A stretch of 64,000 nucleotides of DNA from positions 544,595-608,594 of the forward strand of contig VEPL01000025.1 in the NCBI GenBank assembly GCA_012026885.1. The letters run 5' to 3'. The position numbers were made by a program, and so were the translations under genes. The notes under the pieces were generated by a model. That model was not told the origin of the DNA, did no database searches, and saw nothing but the letters and a program-made list of their open reading frames with translations. Of the stretch, positions 9,121 through 17,773 are shown piece after piece; position 1 is the stretch's first letter; each line of letters starts with the position of its first letter. Origin of the DNA: Betaproteobacteria bacterium (GTDB lineage Bacteria; Pseudomonadota; Gammaproteobacteria; Burkholderiales; Rhodocyclaceae).

Positions 9121-12100
9121 TTAATCCGTCTTGAGGTTTCCATCAGCCAAGAGTTGCGTGATGATGGCGGCTGAGCTGACTGACCCGCCGACAGTCAGAT
9201 CGACACCCTGAAGGACGAGGTACTGTGTGGTGCCACCAGCTGTCGTCCCATTGCTGTCGATAGCGATCGTGGTGTTGGTGCCATCCGAGGTGATCGTCAG
9301 GAATCCGCCGGTAAGCAGCGTGCTCGGGCTGTCGCCAACCAGCAGTTGACTGATATCGAGCACGTCGCCGCCAGCACCCTTGGTGAAGCCGACGATGGTG
9401 TCGGTACCACCACTGTCGGAGGCGCTCCACTTGTAGGTGTCTGCGCCCGCGCCGCCGGTGAGGATGTCATTGCCAAGACCACCGACCAAGATGTCGTTAC
9501 CAGCATCGCCATAGAGCGTGTCGTTGCCTGCGCCACCGTTGATTGTGTCGTTGGCTGTACTGCCGTCGAGAACTTCATCAGCCGCGGTACCCGTCAGCGT
9601 GTAGTTGCCGTTGGTGTTGCCGGCGAAGACCGCGGTGAAGCTGGTGCTCGTCGCGACATCGGTGTCGGCATCGGTCGCGGTGGCGGTGAAGCCGACACTG
9701 ACCGGGGAGGCTACCGTGTCGCCCTCGAACGCCAACTGGACGATCTTGAACGAACTGTTGGTTCCCGCCTCGACATAGAGGAAGTCGAACGCTGCAGCCG
9801 GATTGAGCGTTGTCGTCAGGTTGTCGTTCTGCCCCAGCGTGTTCGGGGCTGTTACCGTTCCGGAATCGACTACGTTGCCGATGTCGACCGGAGCGCCACC
9901 GTTAAGGCTCGCCCAGATGTCGGTGCCGACGATTGTGATTGAATCGTAGAACTCCTGCAGCGTCCAAGCGGTGGTGCTGGCCGGATCGACATCGGGCAGT
10001 AAGGCGATTGCGGCTGATGCGGTAGTCGTGATGTCGACCGCTTTCCAGTTGTAGCTGTCGCCGGCGAAGTTGCCCACCGTCACGATGGCCTTGTCGACCG
10101 TGGCACCGAAATAGACGCCGACCTTCTCCGGCCCGGTCTTGTTGACATCGACCAGGTTGTTGTCGATCCCAAGGCCATCGCTCGAAGCATTCGCTACCGA
10201 TGAACCGAAACCGAAGATCTGCACGGTCTGGGTCTGGCCGCCGGCCGACGTGAAGGACGACGTGTAAGGATCAGCCGGTCCGCCCGCATCGGTCGAGCCG
10301 AAGTTGGAGGTGAAGGTCGTCGTCGGCGCGTTCAGGCTTCCGAGCAGGGTCACCGTGTAGGTGCCTGTGACCGGATCAGGATTGACCGAGAAGACTGCAC
10401 CGGATTGCTGGCCATTGGTGGTCGCGTAAAGCGTGTCGCCGACCTGAATGTAGGTCAGGGTGCTGGAACCGGACATCAGGACGTTGCCGCTGGAGTCCAC
10501 CGCCTGGCCGAGCGAATTGGTCTGGCCGGTGATGGTGACGCCCGTCGAGCTGACGCCATCCGTGCCGCCATCCAGATTCAGACTCGCAGTTGCGGCGTTG
10601 CTAATTTGGTTGGCAAGGATCACGTTCTGCGGAGCGATGCTCGGGCCGTCGTCCTGGAAGCTGATGTTGCCGCCGATGCTGACCGATGCGGTCGCGGTGT
10701 CGCCGTCGCCGTCAGTTAGGGTCACGACCGCTTGCAGAACGCCGCCGGTGATCGAGACGCTCTCGTCGTAGCTTGCGCCACCGTTCGGGTGGTCGATGGC
10801 ATCGTACTGGGCGACCGTCACCGTGCCGTCCGCGGCGATGCGGATAGCGAAAATGACTTGGCCATTGGCACCGCCGGTGCGGCCGGTTACGTCACCGTTG
10901 GCTTCTTCGTAAAGGAGCACATCAGTACCGTTGGCGTTCAGCCCAGAATCAATACCCGTACCCGAGAAGCCAACCACATTCAGCGAGACCACCTTGCCGC
11001 CGGAATCGGCGCCATCGGCGCCGGCCGTTGCCGTCGTGGTGACGACGACGGTGCTCAGCAGGCCGAACGCCGTGCCATAGCTACCCGGGAACGGATTGCC
11101 GGCGACGTTGTCATCGACCGTTGCGTTCGGGTCGGAGGCATTGGCACCGACGGATTCGTCCAGAACCAGTGCCGGGGCACCATTGAGGGCGATTGTGACG
11201 CTCGGGCCGTCGTCCTCGAAGGAGAGAGCTTGGCCGATGTTGATGGTGGCCGAGTTGCTGGCTGAGTCGCCATCGGCATCGACGACGGTGTCGGTACGGG
11301 TCAGGGTGACCAGGTTGGCATTGCTCAGGGTGACCGCGTCATCCGGGTTGCTGGTGTTCGGATGCTGGATGGCGATCTTCTGATCCAGGGTGACCTGGCC
11401 GGCGGAATCGACGCTGACGGTGAAGTACACCGTGCCGCCGACACGACCTTCGACCGTGGCGCCGTTCATGTACAGCAGGATGTCCTGGCCGGCGAGGTTG
11501 TTGAGGCCGCTATCTACACCGGCTGCGCTGATGTTGAGCGCGTAGGCGGAGCTGACATTGCCGGCGCCGTCGGCGCCGTAGCTGACGGTGTTGGCGAAGT
11601 TGTCGGCGAAGTTGGCCGTGGCATTGTCCGCCAGGACAGTCTCGTCGACCGTCAGGGAGTCGGCGCTGCCGACCGTACGGACGCTGATGCTCGGGCCGTC
11701 GTCCTCGAAGGAGAGAGCTTGGCCGATGTTGATGGTGGCCGAGTTGCTGGCTGAGTCGCCATCGGCATCGACGACGGTGTCGGTACGGGTCAGGGTGACC
11801 AGGTTGGCATTGCTCAGGGTGACCGCGTCATCCGGGTTGCTGGTGTTCGGATGCTGGATGGCGATCTTCTGATCCAGGGTGACCTGGCCGGCGGAATCGA
11901 CGCTGACGGTGAAGTACACCGTGCCGCCGACACGACCTTCGACCGTGGCGCCGTTCATGTACAGCAGGATGTCCTGGCCGGCGAGGTTGTTGAGGCCGCT
12001 ATCTACACCGGCTGCGCTGATGTTGAGCGCGTAGGCGGAGCTGACATTGCCGGCGCCGTCGGCGCCGTAGCTGACGGTGTTGGCGAAGTTGTCGGCGAAG

Positions 12101-14070
12101 TTGGCCGTGGCATTGTCCGCCAGGACAGTCTCGTCGACCGTCAGGGAGTCGGCGCTGCCCGCCACGCTGACCGTGACGCCAGGAGCATCGTCGATGATGT
12201 CCACAACGATGCTGGCGGGACCGCTGGTCGCGTCACCGTCAAACGTCGTCAACGTGAAGACGTCACGTCCGAACTCGGTGTTCGTGCCGTTGTCGGCTGC
12301 CGGATCAGTCGTGAAAGGCTGGGTCAGTTCGTAGGTGTATTCGGCGACACCGGTCGCTGCGTTGTAGCCGGTGACGGTCAGGGTACCGTAGGTCCCATTG
12401 ACGACGTTGTTGTTGCCAAGGTCGCCAATCGCGATCGTGGTGCCGTTGATAGTCACGCTATCAAGGTCGGCGAGGCCGTCGCCATCGGAAAGCGTAAAGG
12501 TGCCATAAGAGAATTCGCCATCGCCGGAAGCCACGGTCCCGGCAGGAAGGCCGGCCTCGTTCACAACGTTCGTGTCACCTTCGCTATCGGGGTCGACGCG
12601 CACGCTCGGCGGCTTATTGGCGCCATTGATGTCAATGGTCAGCGTTGCGGAGTCGGGGGTGTTGAAACCATCCGTGATCGTATAGGTGAAGAAATCCTGC
12701 AGCGGCGGATCGTTCTTGCCGAGTTCGATGACCGCCGGATTCTGGCTGTCCAGTTCATAGGTGTAGCTACCGTCGGAGTTGAGTGTCAGCGAGCCGTACT
12801 GGCCCTGAATGACAATGCCAACCGTTCCTGCGGCACCGGTACCGGATTCGGCACCCGTACGAACCGCGATGACCGTGAGCACATTGCCATCGGCATCCGA
12901 ATCGGCGCCGCCGCCGGGGGCAGGCGTTCCGGCAATGACGTTGCCGGAAACTGATGCGTTCTCATAGCCACCGTCCTCGCCTTCGTAGTATTGGAACTGA
13001 GCGGGTTCGGTAATGGTATTGGCGTCATCCACGGCAACCGGCGCGTGGTCATCGTCGATGATATTGACGGTTGCCGTGTCATTGGTCAGCGTGGCACCGA
13101 TCGGGTTGCTGAGCACAATCTGGAACGACTCAGTGCCTTCGACCAGGTTGTCCTCGACGATGAATTCAGTAACGGTGAAACCAAGACTGCCGGCGGGAAT
13201 GGTCACCGTGCCGGTGAGCGCGCCGTCGAAGAAGTCCGTCGGGTGGTCGGCACTGACAGGCGTAATCGTGTAGGTGATAGTAACGTCGGTAGTTGCGACC
13301 TGGCTGAGCGTGATCAGGAAGGTGACCGGGTGCGTTCCGGTACCATCCGGCGAGGAACCTTCGGGAATATCGACCGCCGTAACGCCGGCCACCGGGATGA
13401 CCGCGTCACCGGGGATGATCTTGACACCGCCCTCGCCAGGATTGCCAACCGCAATGCTGACATCCACGCCAACTGCAACAGACACGGAAATGGTGGGAAC
13501 GGGTTCTTGCGGGATGCCCAGTTCGCCGGTCGGCTGCTGGAACGAGGTGGAAATCGGGCCGGTCGGATAGCCGCTGGTGACGTTGCCCTGCGCAGCATCC
13601 TGGCCGACGACGACGAAATCGGAACCACCTTCGTCACCACCGCCAGTACCGGTGGCGCCGGCGGCGCTCGGGCCGGCAGCGGAAGCTTCGGTGATCTGCG
13701 TCGGGTCGAAGCCGGCGGCGATCTTGGCCTGCACGTCATCGATATCCGCCTTCTGGGCGGCTTGATCGGCGGCCGACTGGGCAGGTGGCTCGTTCGGGGC
13801 AAGTGCCGCCTTGACGCCGAACACGTCGGGGGTCAGGACAACGCTGTCGCCACGGCCCAGGGTCGCGGATTCACCGTTGTTGAACTGGATGAGGATCGTG
13901 CCGCCCTCGGCGGTCTTGATCGTTTCGTTGGCGTAAACCTTGTCGCCAACCTGGAGGGTGCGCGTGACGCCCGAGGCGTCGGTCGCGGTTGCGGAACCGA
14001 TGATGTTCTTGACGGTGCCGACGCTGGCGGCCTTGGAGCCGGAAGCTACGTTCTTGACGCTGGTTGCCAT
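9121..14070 (-). CDS. lapA: LapA-like giant RTX adhesin: retention module, Calx-beta-like and T1SS-143-like repeats, RTX repeats, C-terminal secretion domain
   Basis: N-terminal MATSVKNVASGSKAASVGTVKNIIGSATATDASGVTRTLQVGDKVYANETI; repeated ...FEDDGPS modules; C-terminal GGAGNDTLYGDAGND; GGAGAC ribosome-binding site before ATG at 14070. Confidence 0.92.
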   Translation of the reverse strand: MATSVKNVASGSKAASVGTVKNIIGSATATDASGVTRTLQVGDKVYANETIKTAEGGTILIQFNNGESATLGRGDSVVLTPDVFGVKAALAPNEPPAQSAADQAAQKADIDDVQAKIAAGFDPTQITEASAAGPSAAGATGTGGGDEGGSDFVVVGQDAAQGNVTSGYPTGPISTSFQQPTGELGIPQEPVPTISVSVAVGVDVSIAVGNPGEGGVKIIPGDAVIPVAGVTAVDIPEGSSPDGTGTHPVTFLITLSQVATTDVTITYTITPVSADHPTDFFDGALTGTVTIPAGSLGFTVTEFIVEDNLVEGTESFQIVLSNPIGATLTNDTATVNIIDDDHAPVAVDDANTITEPAQFQYYEGEDGGYENASVSGNVIAGTPAPGGGADSDADGNVLTVIAVRTGAESGTGAAGTVGIVIQGQYGSLTLNSDGSYTYELDSQNPAVIELGKNDPPLQDFFTYTITDGFNTPDSATLTIDINGANKPPSVRVDPDSEGDTNVVNEAGLPAGTVASGDGEFSYGTFTLSDGDGLADLDSVTINGTTIAIGDLGNNNVVNGTYGTLTVTGYNAATGVAEYTYELTQPFTTDPAADNGTNTEFGRDVFTLTTFDGDATSGPASIVVDIIDDAPGVTVSVAGSADSLTVDETVLADNATANFADNFANTVSYGADGAGNVSSAYALNISAAGVDSGLNNLAGQDILLYMNGATVEGRVGGTVYFTVSVDSAGQVTLDQKIAIQHPNTSNPDDAVTLSNANLVTLTRTDTVVDADGDSASNSATINIGQALSFEDDGPSISVRTVGSADSLTVDETVLADNATANFADNFANTVSYGADGAGNVSSAYALNISAAGVDSGLNNLAGQDILLYMNGATVEGRVGGTVYFTVSVDSAGQVTLDQKIAIQHPNTSNPDDAVTLSNANLVTLTRTDTVVDADGDSASNSATINIGQALSFEDDGPSVTIALNGAPALVLDESVGANASDPNATVDDNVAGNPFPGSYGTAFGLLSTVVVTTTATAGADGADSGGKVVSLNVVGFSGTGIDSGLNANGTDVLLYEEANGDVTGRTGGANGQVIFAIRIAADGTVTVAQYDAIDHPNGGASYDESVSITGGVLQAVVTLTDGDGDTATASVSIGGNISFQDDGPSIAPQNVILANQISNAATASLNLDGGTDGVSSTGVTITGQTNSLGQAVDSSGNVLMSGSSTLTYIQVGDTLYATTNGQQSGAVFSVNPDPVTGTYTVTLLGSLNAPTTTFTSNFGSTDAGGPADPYTSSFTSAGGQTQTVQIFGFGSSVANASSDGLGIDNNLVDVNKTGPEKVGVYFGATVDKAIVTVGNFAGDSYNWKAVDITTTASAAIALLPDVDPASTTAWTLQEFYDSITIVGTDIWASLNGGAPVDIGNVVDSGTVTAPNTLGQNDNLTTTLNPAAAFDFLYVEAGTNSSFKIVQLAFEGDTVASPVSVGFTATATDADTDVATSTSFTAVFAGNTNGNYTLTGTAADEVLDGSTANDTINGGAGNDTLYGDAGNDILVGGLGNDILTGGAGADTYKWSASDSGGTDTIVGFTKGAGGDVLDISQLLVGDSPSTLLTGGFLTITSDGTNTTIAIDSNGTTAGGTTQYLVLQGVDLTVGGSVSSAAIITQLLADGNLKTD
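9436..9545 (-). repeat. RTX calcium-binding nonapeptide repeats in the adhesin (approximate bounds)
   Basis: GGAGNDTLYGDAGNDILVGGLGNDILTGGAGADTY. Confidence 0.85.
11201..11670 (-). repeat. tandem repeat unit 1 in lapA (489-bp period, 163 aa)
   Basis: read base by base against 11690-12159; no mismatch seen. Confidence 0.92.
11690..12159 (-). repeat. tandem repeat unit 2 in lapA (489-bp period, 163 aa)
   Basis: read base by base against 11201-11670; no mismatch seen. Confidence 0.92.
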
Positions 14071-14215
14071 GATTTGTCTCCAGAGAATTAGGAATGATCC
14101 TGTCTGGCAGATTAGCAAACCTGTGACAAATGACTATTCGACCAAGGTCTAATTCCGACCCTATTTGTCGGATACCGTGAAAAAATTCACGGAGGCGTCG
14201 GTCGGGACGCTGCGG

Positions 14216-14554
14216 TCAGAACAGCCGCTGTTCGCCTTCCTGGATGATTGTTGTGCTGCCCAGCAGGTTCTCGCGCCGGTGGCGCTGCTGGAGCAACTTG
14301 TTCTGCACCGCCTCGGGCAGGTCGGTCAGCACGATCACGTGCTTGGCGATCAGCAGGTTGATGACATCCTCGATGACCCGCACCATCTGAAGGTCGGTGG
14401 CGATCGAAAATTCTCCGCTGCCGCCACCCTGGGAGAACCCGAGAAATAAGGCGAGTTCGTCATCTCCTTCATGGATGAACTCGGTCCCGGGTTCCGACTG
14501 CTCTTTCCAGACCGCTGTAATTTGTCCCTGCTGGTCCCGCTTGACGTAGGGCAT
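14216..14554 (-). CDS. conserved protein of unknown function
   Basis: MPYVKRDQQGQITAVWKEQSEPG...VRVIEDVINLLIAKHVIVLTDLPEAVQNKLLQRR-type sequence; coherent soluble protein. Confidence 0.65.
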   Translation of the reverse strand: MPYVKRDQQGQITAVWKEQSEPGTEFIHEGDDELALFLGFSQGGGSGEFSIATDLQMVRVIEDVINLLIAKHVIVLTDLPEAVQNKLLQQRHRRENLLGSTTIIQEGEQRLF

Positions 14555-14702
14555 CGCCCGTTTCTCCCCCGCTGACTTGCCGGCTGCCATAAAAACGACG
14601 ACGGCATCTCAAGCCCCGTCATCATCCGGTACGATAGCAACTATACAATAGGCAGTAGCCAAGGCGCTGTTCTGCAGCACTCGTCTTCCGGAGGAGGGTC
14701 CG

Positions 14703-15368
14703 ATGTACCTGCTGGTTTCGTCGCGCGATGCTTTCCTGGCACGCTGGCGGCCGCCGCTCGCCAGGGCCGGCGGGGAGGTCGTCGTGCGGGCGGCGCTGAC
14801 GGCGGGCGGCAAGGCACCGATGCTGACGGTCGTCGATACGGCTTCCCTGGCGCCCGGCTGGTCGGCTACCGACCCAGTGCTGCGGGCAGCGTGCGGGGGC
14901 GGGCGGCTGCTCCTGGCTGGTCAGGAGTTCGCCGTTGAATCGGAGCTGGCGGCTCTGGCGGCGGGAATTTCGGGCTGTTGCGCAGATACTCTGGGCGAGG
15001 ATGAACTGGCCAACGTCGTCGAAGTGGTGCTCAAGGGCGGTATCTGGGTGTCGCGTGCAGCCCTGCCGCAGCTCCTTGTGCGGCTGCAGGGGCTGGCGGC
15101 GGCACGCGAGGCGAATCCGGCAGTTGCCCAGACAGTCGTTTCGGCCGGGCCGGAGTTCGAGCGTGCGTGGGGGCAATTGACCTCGCGCGAACGCGAGATC
15201 GCGCGGCAGGTAGCGGAGGGCGCCAGCAACAAGGCGATCGCCCGGAACCTCGCAATTTCCGACGCGACGATCAAGGCACACCTGACTTCGGTGTTCCAGA
15301 AACTCCATGTCGCCGGTCGTGTGCAGTTGGCGCTGCTGGTTTCCAGCCGGGCCGGAAACCAGGGCTGA
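14703..15368 (+). CDS. LuxR/FixJ-type transcriptional regulator with divergent N-terminal domain
   Basis: C-terminal HTH LTSREREIARQVAEGASNKAIARNLAISDATIKAHLTSVFQKL. Confidence 0.85.
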   Translation: MYLLVSSRDAFLARWRPPLARAGGEVVVRAALTAGGKAPMLTVVDTASLAPGWSATDPVLRAACGGGRLLLAGQEFAVESELAALAAGISGCCADTLGEDELANVVEVVLKGGIWVSRAALPQLLVRLQGLAAAREANPAVAQTVVSAGPEFERAWGQLTSREREIARQVAEGASNKAIARNLAISDATIKAHLTSVFQKLHVAGRVQLALLVSSRAGNQG

Positions 15369-15375
15369 GTCCGCC

Positions 15376-15846
15376 CTAGGAGGCCTGCGGCCCCTTCTTG
15401 TCTGGGGCCGGGGCCGGATTCGGGCGGGCGGGTGCCTTCGGGGCGACATTGATGGCGACGCCGCCGAGGTTCTTGATGATCTCGATCATGCCGTTGAGCA
15501 GCAGGCTGTCGGGATACTGCTGGCAGTAGGTGTCGAGCAGCGGGATCAGGATGCGGTTGTCGGCGACCACCGAGTTGGGCGGCAGGTTATTGACCCGCGC
15601 ATAGACGTTGTGGCCGGCGATGAAGCCCTGCGCCCATTCGAGCGCGGTGGCGCGCTCCTGGCCCTTCTGGCCTTCCTTCCAGGCATTCCATTCGCTGCAG
15701 CGGCTCTTGCCGACACCGCTGACGCGGATGTCGCGGCTCTGGGCCTGGCCCTGCGCCGGCGTTTGCGCCTCAGCATCGCCGGGCAGGCAGAAGGGCAGCG
15801 CGATCGCGACCAGCATCATCGCGGCGGGTTTGCGGTTCAGGAACAT
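15376..15846 (-). CDS. hypothetical secreted protein
   Basis: signal peptide; CSEWNAWKEGQ...WAQGFIAGHN...LLDTYCQQYPDSLL pattern resembling small disulfide-containing periplasmic families. Confidence 0.6.
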   Translation of the reverse strand: MFLNRKPAAMMLVAIALPFCLPGDAEAQTPAQGQAQSRDIRVSGVGKSRCSEWNAWKEGQKGQERATALEWAQGFIAGHNVYARVNNLPPNSVVADNRILIPLLDTYCQQYPDSLLLNGMIEIIKNLGGVAINVAPKAPARPNPAPAPDKKGPQAS

Positions 15847-15906
15847 CGCGGCCTCCTCGGAAAGCGTAATGGGCTCATCGTAGCAGTTGCGCGGCCGGGC
15901 GTGCCA

Positions 15907-16254
15907 TCAGCCCCAGAAAATACCCGATTGATCTTCGTCGACCGCAATAATCAGGCGCTCGAGTTCGCGCGTCGGTGGCGCCGGGAAAGGGCGCCAGGAT
16001 TCCTTGCCCGAGAAGGCCGGCGAGAGCAGCGTCCAGGTGCCCGACGCACCGTTATAGCGGAAACGGGCGACCGGCAGGTGCAACCAGGCGCCGGGCGTGC
16101 GGGCGTCGGGGCGGGATTCGACCAGTGTCACGTGGCTGTCTCCGAACTCGATGTCGAGGCGGACTTCGCCGGCCGCGTGCGCGGGAATGCGCCGCGCGCA
16201 GAAGGCGCCAAGCTTGGTGCGGGCGAGATGCTGGACGAGGACGGGCAGGGCCAT
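15907..16254 (-). CDS. DUF3024-like hypothetical protein
   Basis: ATG at 16254; FCARRIPAHAAGEVRLDIEFGDSHVTLVESRP and WTLLSPAF...WRPFP. Confidence 0.6.
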   Translation of the reverse strand: MALPVLVQHLARTKLGAFCARRIPAHAAGEVRLDIEFGDSHVTLVESRPDARTPGAWLHLPVARFRYNGASGTWTLLSPAFSGKESWRPFPAPPTRELERLIIAVDEDQSGIFWG

Positions 16255-16309
16255 GGCGATTTCCGGTTTCGCCGCGATGCTAACCCAAGCGGCGCCCGCG
16301 TCGAAGGGT

Positions 16310-16338
16310 TTGACACTGCTGGCGGCTCGCCGGACAAT
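16310..16338 (+). promoter_or_regulatory. predicted sigma70 promoter upstream of rimO
   Basis: TTGACA, 17-nt spacer, GACAAT. Confidence 0.6.
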
Positions 16339-16386
16339 CCACCGCAACGGAAGCGTCACCCATCCCGGGGGCCGGCCGTGATTCGC

Positions 16387-16421
16387 AAAGCCCCGATTCC
16401 GGATCCGGGCTTTTTTGTTTT
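16387..16421 (+). terminator. intrinsic-terminator-like hairpin between promoter and rimO
   Basis: AAAGCCC-C-GAT ... ATC-C-GGGCTTT stem with TTTTTTGTTTT. Confidence 0.7.
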
Positions 16422-16441
16422 GCATCGAAGCAGGTGATCCC

Positions 16442-17770
16442 GTGAACGTCAAAGAAGTGCCGACCGTCGGCATCGTTTCCCTCGGCTGCCCGAAGGCCGG
16501 TTCCGATACCGAGCGCATCCTGACCAAGCTGCGTGCGGAGGGCTACAACCTCTCGCCCAATTACGACGATGCCGATCTCGTCATCGTCAATACCTGCGGC
16601 TTCATCGATGCTGCCGTCGAGGAGTCGCTCGATGCCATCGGCGAAGCCCTTGCCGAGAACGGCAAGGTCATTGTCACCGGCTGCCTCGGCGCCAAGGGCG
16701 ACATCGTGCAGTCGACTCATCCGGCGGTGCTCGCGGTGACCGGCCCGCATGCCGCCGACGAGGTCATGGGCTATGTGCACCAGCACCTGCCGAAGCCGCA
16801 CGATCCCTACACCGACCTGGTGCCGCCGCAGGGTGTGCGGCTGACGCCCGACCATTACGCGTACCTGAAGATTTCCGAAGGCTGCAACCACAGTTGCACC
16901 TTCTGCATCATCCCGTCGCTGCGCGGTCCGCTCGTCTCGCGCCCGGTTGGCGACGTACTGGCCGAGGCCGAGAACTTGGCGCGCGCCGGGGTCAAGGAAA
17001 TCCTGGTCATTTCGCAGGACACCTCGGCCTACGGTGTCGACCTCAAGTACCGCACGGCCTTCTGGGGCGGCAAGCCGGTCAGGACCCGTCTCAAGGAGTT
17101 GTGCGAGGCGCTCGCCAGTTTCGGCATCTGGGTGCGCCTGCACTATGTATACCCGTACCCGTCGGTCGACGACGTCATCCCGCTGATGGCCGAGGGCAAG
17201 ATCCTGCCTTACCTCGATGTTCCCTTCCAGCACGCCAGCCCGACGATCCTCAAAGCGATGAAGCGCCCGGCCTCGGCCGAGAACACGCTCGAACGCATCG
17301 CCAAATGGCGCGAAATCTGCCCGGAAATCGTCATCCGCTCGACCTTCATCACCGGCTTTCCCGGCGAGACCGACGCAGATTTCGACCAGCTGATCCAGTT
17401 CCTCGAGAATGCCAGGCTCGACCGCGTCGGCGCCTTCGCCTATTCGCCGGTCGAGGGCGCCAGGGCCAACGAAATTCCCGGTCTGCCGCCGGCGGACGTG
17501 CGCGAGGACCGCCGGCGCTGGCTGATGCAGGTGCAGGAGAATATTTCGGCCGACAAGCTGGCCGCGAAGATCGATTCGGTTATCGAGGTGCTGGTCGACG
17601 AGGTGGACGAAGAAGGCACCATCGCCCGCTCGAAAGCCGATGCACCGGAGATCGACGGCGTGGTCTACCTCGAAGGCTTTTTCGACGCCGCGCCGGGCGA
17701 TTTCCTCAAGGTGCGCGTGGTCGATGCCGACCACCACGACCTTTACGCCGAGCCGGTCGGGCAGGGCTGA
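16442..17770 (+). CDS. rimO: ribosomal protein S12 methylthiotransferase RimO
   Basis: [20 protein letters not shown], radical SAM motif [19 protein letters not shown]-like C-terminus. Confidence 0.95.
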   Translation: MNVKEVPTVGIVSLGCPKAGSDTERILTKLRAEGYNLSPNYDDADLVIVNTCGFIDAAVEESLDAIGEALAENGKVIVTGCLGAKGDIVQSTHPAVLAVTGPHAADEVMGYVHQHLPKPHDPYTDLVPPQGVRLTPDHYAYLKISEGCNHSCTFCIIPSLRGPLVSRPVGDVLAEAENLARAGVKEILVISQDTSAYGVDLKYRTAFWGGKPVRTRLKELCEALASFGIWVRLHYVYPYPSVDDVIPLMAEGKILPYLDVPFQHASPTILKAMKRPASAENTLERIAKWREICPEIVIRSTFITGFPGETDADFDQLIQFLENARLDRVGAFAYSPVEGARANEIPGLPPADVREDRRRWLMQVQENISADKLAAKIDSVIEVLVDEVDEEGTIARSKADAPEIDGVVYLEGFFDAAPGDFLKVRVVDADHHDLYAEPVGQG

Positions 17771-17773
17771 CGC

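Noticed and set aside
12991-14091. Long plus-strand ORFs opposite lapA (also 11851-12954 and 11362-11754)
   Set aside because: Antisense to a strongly supported adhesin; low-complexity translations and the repeated MLDGDLL start just reflect the lapA duplication.
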